A stretch of 60,097 bases of DNA from Pseudomonas sp. BN102 (GCF_029871245.1 NZ_SSON01000074.1:1-60097); one strand, 5' to 3'. Positions 7,910 to 18,003 are shown, numbered from the stretch's first letter. Numbers and translations: made by a program. The notes: a model not told the origin generated them from the sequence alone.

Positions 7910-8482
7910 CACCATGACCTCCCATTGAGTGCGTGCGCGAAATAGGAATATGGCCTGAGAAAGGCTTACAAGACGATTCGGGTACAGAGGCCATAGGTTT
8001 GACTGGAACCGTGCGATTAGACGGCACGGATTTTTCCTCGTTGGTCCTCCTTCCTCCGGGTACACGGGGATGAGCCGGTGGGCGGCTCAAGAGGATGCGG
8101 CAATTGCTTCGATATCACCTCCTTCCCTTACGGGAGAATTTTGGATGCCTGACACCTGAATTGAATGTGTTGATAAGCGTTCAGGCGATTTCTCTGGAGC
8201 AAGTAGATCAACACACTATTACGATAGCTCCCGCTGGACCCCCTATCAGAACGTGGAGAAATCAAGAACTGATTCGCCCCTGACTTTTTGGTCAAAGCCA
8301 CGCGATTGGCAAGTCCGCACCAGTCGGTATGTCCCCTTTTCGTCACGCTGTACTTGCAGGGCGAGTGCCGTGGTTGGCCAGCAGCCTGGTTGTCCCATTT
8401 CCGAACGTGGACCAACGTGGTGAGGTCGAGCCCACTTCGTTGGGCTGGTTTCACTCAGCCACAACCTATCAATGGTCCCGGA
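7910..8482. other. Gap of about 570 bp without a recognised gene
   Basis: No frame here has both a ribosome site and recognisable protein content. It must hold the CHRD gene promoter and the 3' end of the qhp operon. GATATCACCTCCTTCCC at about 8110 reads on the minus strand as a strong GGAAGGAGGTGAT ribosome-site-like sequence, but no supported gene follows it. Confidence 0.4.
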
Positions 8483-9778
8483 TCATGGGCGGTAGCCCTG
8501 CGCCAGGAGCCAGCCCTGCAGCATGCGGCGGGGCTGCTCGGGCAGGTTGGCCAGGGCCAGGTTGAGTTTTCCGCGCTGGAGGGCGGTGACGATGGGCGCC
8601 AGTTCGATGCCCTGCAGGTGCCAGATGCCCAGGGGTTGGTCGGCAGTGACCACCACGTCGGCCTCTTCGATAAGGTCGTCGTGAATGACCGGTGCCCGCT
8701 CTACCCTCACCTTGCTGAAGTCCGCCGGGGCATGCATGGGCTCGGCGTCCGGCCAGGTGCGTCGATCGCGCCAGAACGGTGCCTCGGGCCAGCGTTGTTC
8801 CAGGGCGTAGAAGTCGCGACCGGTGCGGGCGAAGCGCAGGAAGAGGTGCTCTACCCGCCGCTGGTGGAAGCGCCGGGCCAGTTCGGCACGTTCAGGGCGT
8901 TGCAGCATCGTGTTGATCACCGCCGGTGCCTGTAATGCCGAAGACAGGGACTGGAAGATGCCGTTACCGGAGAGCGGGTCCACGGCCATGGCGGCATCCC
9001 CTACCCGGAGCCAGTTGGGGCCGCTGGCTTCATGGAACAGGATGGCCGTGCTGCTGCGGGCATGCAGGCTGGCGGGTTGCAGCGCCTCAGGGCCAAACAG
9101 CTCGCGCACCAGGGCGGATTCGCTGCGGCGGCGGGCGCAGAACTCGGGAAGTTGGCCACGCGGCGGCAGGTCGCTGGCGGCGGCATCCAGGGTGATCTGC
9201 CAATAGCAGCGGCCATCTTCCAGGCGCGCCATCCAGGCCCAGCCGTCGGGTAGGCTTTCCACTGCCGACCCGGGGCGGCCCGGTTCCTCCCGCCACTGGT
9301 TGAGCAGGCTGAGGGTTTCCGGCCCGCGCAGGCGGCCGCCTGCCAGGGGTGCCTGGCGGCCACGGGCTTCGACGAGGAAGTCCGCACGCAGCGGCTCGCC
9401 CGATTCAATATTGATGAGATGGCCGTCTTCGGCGCTTTCCACTTTCAGCACACGGGCTTCCAGCACCTCGATGCCGGCGGCACGCAGGTCTTCGCGGATG
9501 GCGGCATCGAATGGCGGGCGGTCCAGCAGGCATTCCTGGTTGATGGACTGGCCGTCGCCATTCCACTGCACCCGCCGTGGCGATGGTGCGGCGGCGCAGG
9601 CCAGGGCCCGGCTCAATCCAGCCTGGCGCAAGCCGTCGAGCACCCGCTGGGACACGCCCTCCACCGCCGCGAAGCGCCGCCACTCGCTGATAATCCGCAC
9701 GGCATGGCCCAAGCGGCGCAGGCCCAGGGCCACTGCCGAGCCCGCGGGGCCGGCGCCGAGAATGACGATATCAGTCAT
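8483..9778 (-). CDS. qhpG: FAD-dependent monooxygenase, QhpG-like (quinohemoprotein amine dehydrogenase maturation)
   Basis: Predicted to hydroxylate a tryptophan of the QhpC peptide during formation of the cysteine tryptophylquinone cofactor. The 431-aa protein has an N-terminal Rossmann motif (ILGAGPAGSAVALGLRRLG), a central VEARG(R) strand and the FAD motif VGDAAMAVDPLSGNGIFQSLSSA, like tryptophan-halogenase-type flavoproteins. The call rests mainly on the neighbours: it follows a short subtilisin and a half-size ABC transporter, the set known as QhpE and QhpF. The ATG at 9778 has GGAG upstream; it overlaps the end of qhpE by 8 bp. A generic FAD oxidoreductase role cannot be excluded. Confidence 0.72.
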   Translation of the reverse strand: MTDIVILGAGPAGSAVALGLRRLGHAVRIISEWRRFAAVEGVSQRVLDGLRQAGLSRALACAAAPSPRRVQWNGDGQSINQECLLDRPPFDAAIREDLRAAGIEVLEARVLKVESAEDGHLINIESGEPLRADFLVEARGRQAPLAGGRLRGPETLSLLNQWREEPGRPGSAVESLPDGWAWMARLEDGRCYWQITLDAAASDLPPRGQLPEFCARRRSESALVRELFGPEALQPASLHARSSTAILFHEASGPNWLRVGDAAMAVDPLSGNGIFQSLSSALQAPAVINTMLQRPERAELARRFHQRRVEHLFLRFARTGRDFYALEQRWPEAPFWRDRRTWPDAEPMHAPADFSKVRVERAPVIHDDLIEEADVVVTADQPLGIWHLQGIELAPIVTALQRGKLNLALANLPEQPRRMLQGWLLAQGYRP

Positions 9779-10445
9779 GGCCACGGCGCTCCGGGCCGGT
9801 GAAGGCGGCGCTCTCGCGCAGCCAGAGAAGGACGTCCTCGCGGCTGGCGCCGGGATGACGTTGGAGATAGCCGGCGATGATCCCGCTCAGGGCCGCGCAG
9901 CCAACACTGGAACCGGCCACCCCATTGGCGGCAGCCACATGGGCACCGAAGTCGGCCTGGGCGCTGTTCAGCCAGGACCACTGGCCCGGCGCGCAGCGGG
10001 CGTCGCCGGTGATGCGGATCACCCCTGGATAGCTGGCCGGGTACACCGGCTCGCCCTGGGCCGGGCTGGAGGCGCAGAGCAGGATACCGGCGGTCCGCGC
10101 CAGGGCGCAGGCTTCACGCAGCACCGGGCGGTCGTTGCGCAGGCCGAGGCTGAGGTTGACCAGGGCCACGTCCTGCTCCACCAGCCAGTGCAGGGCGGCG
10201 GCAATCTGCAACGGGCTGGTCTGCCAGCGCTCGGCGAATACCTGGGCGACGCAGACACGCAGCGGCCCGGACTCACGGGTCAGGGTATCGAGCACCACGC
10301 TGCCATGGCCAAGGCCGTCGGGCTGGGTATCGCCTTCCTGCAGTTCGCCGCCGTCCAGCCAGAAGCGCCGGGACGCGCTGACCAGGGCGTCCTGCGTCGG
10401 GGCGAAGCCGCTGTCGATGATGCCGATGGCGAGCTCAGTGGCCAT
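9771..10445 (-). CDS. qhpE: Short subtilisin-like protease, QhpE-like
   Basis: Predicted leader-cutting protease for the QhpC subunit. The 224-aa protein is far shorter than secreted subtilisins and has no signal peptide, so it should act in the cytoplasm. The catalytic triad is visible: D11 in IIDSG, H47 in DGLGHGS and S180 in GSSVGCAALSG, with the oxyanion region ALVNLSLG at about 95-102. It overlaps qhpF upstream by 11 bp and qhpG downstream by 8 bp, a tightly coupled operon. The size, cytoplasmic location and neighbours match QhpE, known from Paracoccus. Confidence 0.75.
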   Translation of the reverse strand: MATELAIGIIDSGFAPTQDALVSASRRFWLDGGELQEGDTQPDGLGHGSVVLDTLTRESGPLRVCVAQVFAERWQTSPLQIAAALHWLVEQDVALVNLSLGLRNDRPVLREACALARTAGILLCASSPAQGEPVYPASYPGVIRITGDARCAPGQWSWLNSAQADFGAHVAAANGVAGSSVGCAALSGIIAGYLQRHPGASREDVLLWLRESAAFTGPERRGHD

Positions 10446-12168
10446 GGCTCACGTGCTCGGATTCGAGACTGTGCAACAAGCCGTTTTCCAGGCGGAAACC
10501 GATATCGGCCTGGGCCAGGGTGGACGGCCGGTGGCTGATGAGGATGCGGGTGCGCCCGGCGAAGAGCTGGTCGATGGCGGCGATCACCTCGCGCTCGGTG
10601 GCCTCGTCCACCGCCGAGGTGGCTTCGTCCAACACCAGAATCAGCGGGTCCTGCAACAGCGCGCGGGCGATGGCGATGCGTTGCCTCTGGCCACCGGAGA
10701 GCTGCTGGCCGCGCTCACCCAGCTGGCTGTCCAGGCCGTGCGGCAGGGATTCGGTCAGGCCGTCCAGGCGCGCCAGGCGCGCGACCTCTTCAATGGCCTC
10801 ACGGCTGGCCTCAGGGGCGCTGTAGGCGAGGTTGTCCGCCAGGGTGCCGCGGAACAGGACGATGTCCTGGCTGACCACGGCGATGCGCCGGCGCAGGGCG
10901 AACAGGTCCAGCTCACGCAGGTCGGCGCCGTCCAGCAGGACACGGCCCTGGTCCGGGTCGTAGAAGCGTTGCAGCAGGTCGATCAGGGTGGACTTGCCGA
11001 CGCCCGAAGCGCCGCTGATGGCCACCTTGAGCCCACCGGGAATGCAGGCGTCCACGCCGCGCAACACGGCTCCGGCCCGTTGTTCGTGGGAGAAGTGCAC
11101 GCCTTCGAAGCGCAGCTCTCCCCTGCCCTCCGGCATCGGCCGTGGCGCCATCGGCTGGCGCACCGGCACCGGCTCCTGTTGCAGCTCCATGACCCGGCCA
11201 AGGCTGACGGTCATCCGCTGCATGGCGACATAGAGGCCCAGCAGGCTCTGTACCGGGCCTACAGCCATGCCCAGGTAGGTGGAGAAGGCGATCAACGCGC
11301 CCAGTTGCCAGGTGCCCTGGATCACCCAGTAACCGCCGATAAGGAAGGCGCAGGCGCGGGACAAGGACGTCAGGGTGCCCGGCACGGCGTGGGTCAAGAA
11401 CTCGGTGACCTGCACTTTGAGCAGCTGGCTCATGTAGCCCTGCCCCAGGTGTTCCAGGCGGCGGGATTCGCGCTGCTGCTGGCCGGCGGCCTGGATGAAT
11501 TTCATCGCCGGCAGGGTTTCAACGAGGAAAGACGAGACGTCCGCCGAGCGCTCGCGCAGGCTGCGCACTTCGCGCTCCACCTTGCGCCGCATCCAGCGTA
11601 GCCAGAGCACTTCGATGGGGATCAGCAGCGCCAGCAGCAGGGAGAGCTGCCAGGACAGCAGCAGCATGAGGGTCACCGCGCCGATAAGGCCAATGACGCT
11701 GGAGACGGCGGAGAACAGGGAATCCACCGCGAAACGCTGGATCTCCGCGACGTCGCCATCCAGCCGCGACAGCAGGTCACCGATGCGCTTGCGCCCGTAG
11801 AAGGCCGGCGACAGCTGTTGGAGGTGGCGGTAGAGGTCATCGCGCAGGGCGAAGAGGATGCGTCCGGACAGCCGGGTGTGCAGGTAGCGGTTGATGCCGG
11901 ACAGGACGGTGCCGAGGATGCCGACGGCGATCATCGCCACCGCCACCTGCACCAGCATGCCGAAGTCCTTGGCCAGCAGGCCGTCGTCGATCAGGGTCTT
12001 GGTCAGCCAGGGTTGGGCCAGCACCAGCAAGGAGGCGCCCAAGGACAGGCCGAGCAGCAGCAGGATGGCGCGCACGTGCGGGCGCACGAAGCCGTAGAGC
12101 CAGGCCAGGGCCCGGCGCAGGAGTTCGGGGTCGCTGGTTTCCACCAGTTTGAGGAAGAGGCGGGTCAT
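10435..12168 (-). CDS. qhpF: ABC exporter half-transporter, QhpF-like
   Basis: Inner-membrane ABC protein with fused membrane and ATPase domains, 577 aa. Residues about 30-310 form six transmembrane helices. The ATPase follows: Walker A GASGVGKST, signature LSGGQ, Walker B ILVLDEATSAVDE and the switch His in ILISHRP. In the Qhp system this protein is thought to move the matured small subunit to the periplasm. The start MTRLFLKL at 12168 is taken because the upstream frame runs through a repeat element. It is the first gene of a three-gene operon with qhpE and qhpG. Taken alone it would be called a lipid/peptide exporter of the MsbA type. Confidence 0.78.
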   Translation of the reverse strand: MTRLFLKLVETSDPELLRRALAWLYGFVRPHVRAILLLLGLSLGASLLVLAQPWLTKTLIDDGLLAKDFGMLVQVAVAMIAVGILGTVLSGINRYLHTRLSGRILFALRDDLYRHLQQLSPAFYGRKRIGDLLSRLDGDVAEIQRFAVDSLFSAVSSVIGLIGAVTLMLLLSWQLSLLLALLIPIEVLWLRWMRRKVEREVRSLRERSADVSSFLVETLPAMKFIQAAGQQQRESRRLEHLGQGYMSQLLKVQVTEFLTHAVPGTLTSLSRACAFLIGGYWVIQGTWQLGALIAFSTYLGMAVGPVQSLLGLYVAMQRMTVSLGRVMELQQEPVPVRQPMAPRPMPEGRGELRFEGVHFSHEQRAGAVLRGVDACIPGGLKVAISGASGVGKSTLIDLLQRFYDPDQGRVLLDGADLRELDLFALRRRIAVVSQDIVLFRGTLADNLAYSAPEASREAIEEVARLARLDGLTESLPHGLDSQLGERGQQLSGGQRQRIAIARALLQDPLILVLDEATSAVDEATEREVIAAIDQLFAGRTRILISHRPSTLAQADIGFRLENGLLHSLESEHVSHGH

Positions 12169-12195
12169 CGGACTCAAGAATATCGGGTAGCTGTT

Positions 12196-12391
12196 GTAGG
12201 GTGGACAACGCTCTTTTTGTCCACCAGGCGGTGTCGAGCCCGAGCGCAGGACTCCGGGCATTTCCCCCTCACCCCAGCCCTCTCCCTCAGGGAGAGGGGG
12301 CTGTGCGCGCGGAGAAAGCATTGCCCTTCATGTCCGGCGGCGGTAACACGGCCGACAGTGAAGGTGGATGGAAAAGCGCCATCCACCCTAC
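12196..12391. repeat. Two GTAGGGTGG stems flanking a CCCTCTCCC stem
   Basis: The gap between the regulator and qhpF holds three hairpins: 12196-12225 (GTGGACAA/TTGTCCAC arms), 12264-12300 (CCCTCTCCC/GGGAGAGGG) and 12363-12391 (GGTGGATGG/CCATCCACC then CTAC). Relatives of all three occur elsewhere in the window. Confidence 0.7.
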
Positions 12392-12424
12392 GGACGGTTG
12401 TGGGATGGAATTCGCTGCAGCGTT

Positions 12425-14332
12425 TCATCCCCTGAGTTGCTTCAACTTGCGATACAGCGTCGCGCGGCTGATGCCGAGGGAGTCGGCGGCAGCCGAAACG
12501 TTGCCCTGGTGCCGTTCCAGCGAGCTGCGGATCAGCTCCAGCTCGTTCTCGCGGATGCTGCCGGGCTGGCGGCAGCTGGCGGTGAGTTCGTCCAGCAGAC
12601 TGTCGGTGAGGTGATCCAGGCCCAGCACCTTCTCGCCCTCTTCGCGCATGGCCAGGGCCGAGCGCAGGACCATCTCCAGCTGGCGGATATTGCCCGGCCA
12701 GTCGTAGCCGGACAGTAGTTCGACCAGGTCCTTGTCGAGGCTGATGTGGCCGGCGCCGAAACGTTCCAGCACGCTGTCGATCATGCCGGCCAGGTCTTCG
12801 CGCTCGCGCAAGGCCGGCAAGCGCAGGCTGACGCCATTGACGCGGTAGTAGAGGTCTTCGCGGAACTGCTTGTCCTGCACCAGGCGCTTGAGGTCGCGGT
12901 GGGTGGCGCAGATCACCGCCACGTTGATTTCCTGTTCTTCGCCCGCCCCCAGCGGCGCCACTTTGCGTTCCTGCAGCACGCGCAGCAGGCGCGCCTGGAG
13001 GCTCAGGGGCATATCGCCGATCTCATCGAGGAACAGGGTGCCGCTATGGGCCTGCATCAGCCGGCCGACCATGCCGCCACGGCGCGAGCCGGTGAAGGCG
13101 CCTTCGCGGTAGCCGAAGAGTTCGGACTCGATCAACCCTTCCGGGATGGCCGCGCAGTTCACCGCCACGAAGGGCTTGTCGGCGCGCGGACTGGACTGGT
13201 GCAGGGCGCGGGCCACCACTTCCTTGCCGGTGCCGGTCTCGCCCAGGAGCAGCACCGGGAGATCGTTGGCCAGGCCCTGACGGGCCATGCGCAAGGCGCG
13301 GGCGAAGCGACTGTCGCGGCCGGCCAGTTCTTCCAGCAACTGGGGCTTGGTGGCGTTGGGGGCCTTGGCGGCAGGCGCTGTGCCACCGAGGCTGGTGTGA
13401 CGTGGCACCTGCAGGGCGCGGAAATAGAACTCGCCCTTGGCGGTCTGCACGCTGCTCACCCCGCCCTGCAGCAGGCGGGCGATGAACTGCGGCGAGCGCT
13501 CACCGAGGAGATCGCTGCTGCGCCGGCCCACCAGGGTCTCGCGACGCAGCTGCAGCAGGCCGCAGGCCTGTTCGTTGGCGGCCAGCACCTCGCCGTCCAG
13601 GCTCAGGGCCAGGAGGCCGTGCCAGGCGCTGCCGAGGTATTGCGGGCGGCTGTGGAAGGCCAGCACCAGGTGGTCCGGGTAGCAGAGGCCGAACATGCGA
13701 CTCTCGATATTGCCGGCGGCCAGCATCAGGGTGGCGAGGTTGTCCTGGGGCTGGGCCATGACGCCCTCGCGGGTCAGGTCGAGCACGCCGATCACCCGGC
13801 CCTGGGGATCGCGCAGGGGCACCGAGGTGCAGGAGAAGGGGCTCAGGCGGTCCAGGTAGTGCTCGCCGCAGTTGATCAGGGTCGGCCGCCCTTCCACCAC
13901 CGCGGTGCCGATGGCGTTGGTGCCACGCAGGGATTCGCTCCAGCAGCTGCCGGGCTTGAGGTCGCGCAGGCCGAAGCTCTTGAGGAATTCGGTCTGGCCT
14001 TCGATGGCCAGCACGTTGGCCTGGGCATCGCCGAGGATGATCAGCCCGCCCTTGCCCTGCTGACTGACCAGGTATTCCAGTTCCGGGGTGGCGGCGTCGA
14101 TCAGCAGGCGGTTGCTGGCCAGCAACAATTGCAGGTCGAGATCCTGCTGCAGGCCGACCTGCTCGCCCTCCAGGCAGTTGAGGCCGTGGCCCAGGCTGCG
14201 CCGCCAGGAGGCATCGATCTCCTCGCGCAGCACGCCCTGGGGCAGCTCACCTTCGCTGGCCAGTTTCAGCCGAGCCTGTCGCGACTCGTGTAATGGATCG
14301 GCAGCGGTTTTTATTCGAATGTCTTGCGCCAT
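12425..14332 (-). CDS. AcoR-like sigma-54-dependent transcriptional activator
   Basis: Enhancer-binding protein that opens RpoN promoters, 635 aa from MAQDIRIK. The N-terminal part has a GAF-like sensor (residues about 70-200, with [15 protein letters not shown] and a VIGVLDLT strand), as in AcoR. A PAS-like segment (about 215-290) follows. The AAA+ domain has Walker A GETGTGKE, the sigma-54 contact loop GAFTGS, Walker [11 protein letters not shown] and a sensor region. A Fis-type helix-turn-helix ends the protein ([23 protein letters not shown]). AcoR relatives respond to acetoin, alcohols or amines. It points toward qhpFEG but is separated from it by a 256-bp repeat-filled gap with no good -24/-12 box. 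The start is the ATG at 14332; the longer frame to 14563 runs over the liuR promoter. Confidence 0.88.
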   Translation of the reverse strand: MAQDIRIKTAADPLHESRQARLKLASEGELPQGVLREEIDASWRRSLGHGLNCLEGEQVGLQQDLDLQLLLASNRLLIDAATPELEYLVSQQGKGGLIILGDAQANVLAIEGQTEFLKSFGLRDLKPGSCWSESLRGTNAIGTAVVEGRPTLINCGEHYLDRLSPFSCTSVPLRDPQGRVIGVLDLTREGVMAQPQDNLATLMLAAGNIESRMFGLCYPDHLVLAFHSRPQYLGSAWHGLLALSLDGEVLAANEQACGLLQLRRETLVGRRSSDLLGERSPQFIARLLQGGVSSVQTAKGEFYFRALQVPRHTSLGGTAPAAKAPNATKPQLLEELAGRDSRFARALRMARQGLANDLPVLLLGETGTGKEVVARALHQSSPRADKPFVAVNCAAIPEGLIESELFGYREGAFTGSRRGGMVGRLMQAHSGTLFLDEIGDMPLSLQARLLRVLQERKVAPLGAGEEQEINVAVICATHRDLKRLVQDKQFREDLYYRVNGVSLRLPALREREDLAGMIDSVLERFGAGHISLDKDLVELLSGYDWPGNIRQLEMVLRSALAMREEGEKVLGLDHLTDSLLDELTASCRQPGSIRENELELIRSSLERHQGNVSAAADSLGISRATLYRKLKQLRG

Positions 14333-14488
14333 CTCTCGCTCCAGCGTGCGCCCCGGCATGGGCCGGCGGTCAAGCCGCACGCCTTGAATGTCTACACCCC
14401 TGGCCTGCGTCAGTAAAGAGCGGGCCCAGCGGACCGCAGACAGCAAGTATCGGGCCATTCCGGCCGTCGTATCCGCTGCGGTGCGCAG

Positions 14489-14526
14489 TTGACAGTCAGG
14501 TTGGCACAGGTTTACGTTAACGTAAA
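14489..14526 (+). promoter_or_regulatory. liuR promoter region with LiuR operator TTTACGTTAACGTAAA
   Basis: A perfect 16-bp palindrome, TTTACGTTAACGTAAA, lies at 14511-14526, 26 bp before liuR. It matches the LiuR-type site known from gammaproteobacteria. A good -35 box TTGACA is at 14489-14494, so the palindrome covers the spacer/-10 area, as expected for MerR-family control. Autoregulation of liuRABCDE is inferred. Confidence 0.8.
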
Positions 14527-14552
14527 GGTAAACACAGCCACGAGCCCCGACC

Positions 14553-14951
14553 ATGCCCACCACCTACAGCATTTCCGACCTGGCCCGCGAACTGGACGTC
14601 ACCACCCGCGCCATCCGCTTCTATGAAGAGCAAGGCATGCTCAGCCCCGAGCGCCGTGGCCAGGAACGCATCTACAGCCCGAAGGACCTGGTGGCGCTGA
14701 AGCTGATCCTGCGCGGCAAGCGCATCGGTTTCTCCCTGGCCGAGTGCAAGGAGCTGATCGACCTCTACGACCCAAGCAGCGGCAACCGCAAGCAGCTGCA
14801 AACCTTCATGGACAAGATCGCCGCGCGCCGCGCGCAGCTGGAACAGCAGCTGCTGGATATCCAGCAGATGCAGCTGGAACTGGATACGGCCGAAGAACGC
14901 TGCCTGGCGGCGATGGCCGAAACCGAACGCAAACAGGGCGTCAACGCCTGA
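14553..14951 (+). CDS. liuR: MerR-family regulator of leucine/isovalerate catabolism
   Basis: DNA-binding regulator of the liu operon, 132 aa. The MerR N-terminal winged helix-turn-helix is clear ([24 protein letters not shown], then the second recognition element [24 protein letters not shown]). A coiled-coil dimerisation helix ([24 protein letters not shown]) follows, then a short effector end. It sits directly upstream of liuA with a LiuR-type palindrome in front of it. The upstream ribosome site is weak (GAGCCCCGACC). Confidence 0.92.
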   Translation: MPTTYSISDLARELDVTTRAIRFYEEQGMLSPERRGQERIYSPKDLVALKLILRGKRIGFSLAECKELIDLYDPSSGNRKQLQTFMDKIAARRAQLEQQLLDIQQMQLELDTAEERCLAAMAETERKQGVNA

Positions 14952-14991
14952 TCCCCCTACTCCACCGACAATGACAAGCACAGGTGTAACG

Positions 14992-16155
14992 ATGAGCTAT
15001 CCCACCCTCAATTTCGGTCTCGGCGAGACCATCGACATGCTGCGCGACTCCGTCTATCAGTTCGCTCAAGCCGAGCTGGCCCCGCGTGCCGCGCAGATCG
15101 ACCGCGATAACGAGTTCCCCATGGACATGTGGCGCAAGTTCGGCGACATGGGCCTGCTAGGCATGACCGTGGAAGAGGAGTACGGCGGCACTAACATGGG
15201 CTACCTGGCTCACGTTGTGGCCATGGAAGAGATCAGCCGCGCGTCCGCCTCGGTCGGCCTGTCCTACGGTGCCCACTCCAACCTGTGCCTCAACCAGATC
15301 CGCAAGAACGGCACTCACGAGCAAAAGCTCAAGTATCTGCCCAAGCTGTGCTCCGGCGAGCACGTCGGCGCGCTGGCCATGAGCGAGCCCAACGCCGGCT
15401 CGGACGTAGTGTCGATGAAGCTTCGCGCCGATAAGAAAGGCGACCGCTACGTGCTCAACGGCAACAAGATGTGGATCACCAACGGCCCGGACGCCAACAC
15501 CTACGTGATCTACGCCAAGACCGACGTCAACGCTGGCTCGCGCGGTATGACGGCCTTCATCGTAGAACGCGACTTCAAGGGTTTCTCCCGCCACCAGAAG
15601 CTGGACAAGCTGGGGATGCGCGGCTCCAACACCTGCGAGCTGGTGTTCCAAGACGTTGAGGTGCCGGAGGAAAACATCCTCGGTGCGGAAGGCCGTGGCG
15701 CGGCCGTGCTGATGAGCGGCCTGGACTACGAGCGTACCGTGCTCTCGGGCGGTCCGACCGGGATCATGAGCGCCTGCATGGACGTGGTGCTGCCCTACGT
15801 GCACGAGCGCCAGCAGTTCAAGCAGTCCATCGGTGAGTTCCAGTTGGTGCAGGGCAAGCTGGCCGACATGTACGCCGGCATGAACGCCTCCAAGTCCTAC
15901 CTGTACAACGTGGCCAAGGCCTGCGACCGCGGCGAGGAATCGCGCAAGGACGCAGCCGCGGTGATCCTCTACACCGCCGAGATGGCCACCAAAATGGCCC
16001 TGGACACCATCCAACTGCTCGGCGGCAATGGCTATACCAACGAGTACCCGGCCGGCCGCCTGCTGCGCGACGCCAAGCTCTACGAGATCGGCGCCGGCAC
16101 CAGCGAGATCCGCCGCATGCTGATCGGCCGCGAGCTGTTCAACGAGACCCGCTGA
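14992..16155 (+). CDS. liuA: Isovaleryl-CoA dehydrogenase
   Basis: Oxidises isovaleryl-CoA to 3-methylcrotonyl-CoA with FAD, passing electrons to ETF; first dedicated step of the Liu pathway in the cytoplasm. The 387-aa protein is full length for an acyl-CoA dehydrogenase. It shows the FAD/substrate signature [19 protein letters not shown], the WITNGPDA strand and the C-terminal signature [33 protein letters not shown] (landmark only). The catalytic Glu is probably in the [12 protein letters not shown] region, as in isovaleryl-CoA dehydrogenases. The ATG at 14992 is preferred to 14971, since other LiuA proteins begin MxYPxLNFGLGE. Confidence 0.95.
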   Translation: MSYPTLNFGLGETIDMLRDSVYQFAQAELAPRAAQIDRDNEFPMDMWRKFGDMGLLGMTVEEEYGGTNMGYLAHVVAMEEISRASASVGLSYGAHSNLCLNQIRKNGTHEQKLKYLPKLCSGEHVGALAMSEPNAGSDVVSMKLRADKKGDRYVLNGNKMWITNGPDANTYVIYAKTDVNAGSRGMTAFIVERDFKGFSRHQKLDKLGMRGSNTCELVFQDVEVPEENILGAEGRGAAVLMSGLDYERTVLSGGPTGIMSACMDVVLPYVHERQQFKQSIGEFQLVQGKLADMYAGMNASKSYLYNVAKACDRGEESRKDAAAVILYTAEMATKMALDTIQLLGGNGYTNEYPAGRLLRDAKLYEIGAGTSEIRRMLIGRELFNETR

Positions 16156-16166
16156 CGCACAGTCAG

Positions 16167-16261
16167 TCCCCTCTCCCACATTTGGGAGAGGGTTAGGGAG
16201 AGGGGCTTCCGCATGAAGCCCCCTCTCCCCCGGCCCCTCTCCCGCAGGCGGGAAAGGGGAG
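16167..16261. repeat. CCCTCTCCC hairpin cluster between liuA and liuB
   Basis: Two imperfect stems of the CCCTCTCCC/GGGAGAGGG family lie in tandem in the liuA-liuB gap, so they are transcribed inside the operon. Confidence 0.7.
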
Positions 16262-16288
16262 TAGAACGCATGACTCGGAGCGCGCCAG

Positions 16289-17896
16289 ATGGCCATCCTG
16301 CATACCCAGATCAACCCCCGTTCCCCGGAGTTCGCCCGCAACAGCGCGGCCATGCTCGAACAGGTCGGCGCCTTGCACAGCCTGCTCGGGCGCATCCATG
16401 AAGGCGGCGGCGCCAAGGCCCAGGAACGTCACACCTCGCGCGGCAAGCTGCTGCCCCGCGAGCGCATCAACCGCCTGCTGGACCCGGGCTCGCCCTTCCT
16501 CGAAGTCGGCCAGTTGGCCGCCCATGAGGTCTACGGCGAAGACGTGCCCGCCGCCGGCGTAGTGGCCGGCATCGGCCGCGTGGAAGGCGTGGAATGCATG
16601 ATCGTGGCCAACGACGCCACGGTGAAAGGCGGCTCCTACTACCCGCTGACGGTGAAGAAGCACCTGCGCGCCCAGGCCATCGCCCGGGAGAACCGCCTGC
16701 CCTGCATCTACCTGGTGGACTCCGGCGGCGCCAACCTGCCGCGCCAGGACGAGGTATTCCCGGACCGCGAGCACTTCGGCCGGATCTTCTTCAACCAGGC
16801 CAACATGAGCGCCATGGGTATCCCGCAGATAGCCGTCGTCATGGGCTCCTGCACCGCTGGCGGCGCCTATGTGCCCGCCATGTCCGACGAAACCATCATG
16901 GTGCGCAACCAGGCCACCATCTTCCTCGCCGGCCCGCCGCTGGTGAAGGCCGCCACCGGTGAAGTGGTGAGCGCCGAGGACCTGGGCGGTGCCGATGTGC
17001 ACTGCAAGACCTCGGGCGTGGCCGACCACTACGCCGAGAGCGACGAACACGCCCTGGCCCTGGCCCGCCGCAGCATCGCCAACCTCAACTGGCGCAAGCA
17101 GGGCGAGCTGAACCGCCGCGAGCCGCTGCTGCCGCGCCACCCGGCCGAAGAGCTGTACGGGGTGATCCCGGCCGACGCCAAGCAGCCCTTCGACGTGCGC
17201 GAAGTCATCGGCCGCCTGGTGGACGACTCCGAGTTCGATGAATTCAAGGCCCTGTTCGGCACCACCCTGGTGTGCGGCTTCGCCCACCTGCACGGCTACC
17301 CCATCGCCATCCTGGCCAACAACGGCATCCTCTTCGCCGAAGCCGCGCAGAAAGGCGCGCACTTCATCGAACTGGCCTGCCAGCGCGGCATTCCGCTGCT
17401 GTTCCTGCAGAACATCACCGGCTTCATGGTCGGCCAGAAGTACGAGGCCGGCGGCATCGCCAAGCACGGCGCCAAGCTGGTGACGGCGGTGGCCTGCGCC
17501 AAGGTGCCGAAGTTCACCGTGATCATCGGCGGCAGCTTCGGCGCCGGTAACTACGGCATGTGCGGCCGCGCCTACGACCCGCGCTTCCTGTGGATGTGGC
17601 CCAACGCGCGGATCGGCGTGATGGGCGCCGAGCAGGCCGCGGGCGTACTGGCCCAGGTCAAGCGCGAGCAGAGCGAGCGCGCCGGGCACAGCCTGACCGC
17701 CGAGGAGGAGGCGAAGATCAAGCAGCCGATCCTCGAGCAGTACGAGCGCCAGGGGCACCCCTACTACTCCAGCGCGCGGCTCTGGGACGACGGCGTCATC
17801 GACCCGGCGCAGACCCGCGACGTGCTGGGCCTGGCCCTGTCCGCCAGCCTCAACGCCCCGATCGAGCGGACCACCTTCGGCGTGTTCCGGATGTGA
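16289..17896 (+). CDS. liuB: Methylcrotonyl-CoA carboxylase, carboxyltransferase (beta) subunit
   Basis: Transfers the carboxyl group from carboxybiotin on LiuD to 3-methylcrotonyl-CoA. The 535-aa protein is typical of MCC-beta: an N-terminal [21 protein letters not shown] segment, the crotonase-like motif [27 protein letters not shown], the oxyanion-hole stretch [16 protein letters not shown] and the second-domain motif [21 protein letters not shown] (landmarks only). It is second in the liuABCDE order. GGAG lies upstream of the ATG. Confidence 0.95.
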   Translation: MAILHTQINPRSPEFARNSAAMLEQVGALHSLLGRIHEGGGAKAQERHTSRGKLLPRERINRLLDPGSPFLEVGQLAAHEVYGEDVPAAGVVAGIGRVEGVECMIVANDATVKGGSYYPLTVKKHLRAQAIARENRLPCIYLVDSGGANLPRQDEVFPDREHFGRIFFNQANMSAMGIPQIAVVMGSCTAGGAYVPAMSDETIMVRNQATIFLAGPPLVKAATGEVVSAEDLGGADVHCKTSGVADHYAESDEHALALARRSIANLNWRKQGELNRREPLLPRHPAEELYGVIPADAKQPFDVREVIGRLVDDSEFDEFKALFGTTLVCGFAHLHGYPIAILANNGILFAEAAQKGAHFIELACQRGIPLLFLQNITGFMVGQKYEAGGIAKHGAKLVTAVACAKVPKFTVIIGGSFGAGNYGMCGRAYDPRFLWMWPNARIGVMGAEQAAGVLAQVKREQSERAGHSLTAEEEAKIKQPILEQYERQGHPYYSSARLWDDGVIDPAQTRDVLGLALSASLNAPIERTTFGVFRM

Positions 17897-17902
17897 TTGA
17901 CT

Positions 17903-17941
17903 CCCCTCTCCCGCCTGCGGGAGAGGGGCCGGGGGAGAGGG
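17903..17941. repeat. CCCTCTCCC hairpin between liuB and liuC
   Basis: CCCCTCTCCCGC pairs with GCGGGAGAGGGG around a two-base loop, followed by a partial second GGGAGAGGG arm. It is a further copy of the family between liuA and liuB. Confidence 0.7.
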
Positions 17942-18003
17942 TAGCCAGCCCTCTCCGCTACCCAGGCATCCCGGTGCGCACGGCGCACCCTACAGGATCG
18001 ACC

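Noticed and set aside
12169-12424. A sigma-54 promoter for qhpFEG
   Set aside because: No TGGCAC-N5-TTGCA-like match on the minus strand; the closest pieces are within the repeat stems.
12746-14293. A 515-codon plus-strand frame across the sigma-54 activator
   Set aside because: Antisense shadow, rich in Ala, Gly, Gln and His; the activator on the minus strand has all AAA+ motifs.
14502-14516. TGGCACAGGTTTACG read as a -24/-12 box before liuR
   Set aside because: The -12 GC element is missing, and the LiuR palindrome with a TTGACA -35 box explains the site better.
16193-17758. A 521-codon minus-strand frame opposite liuB
   Set aside because: Shadow frame without domains.
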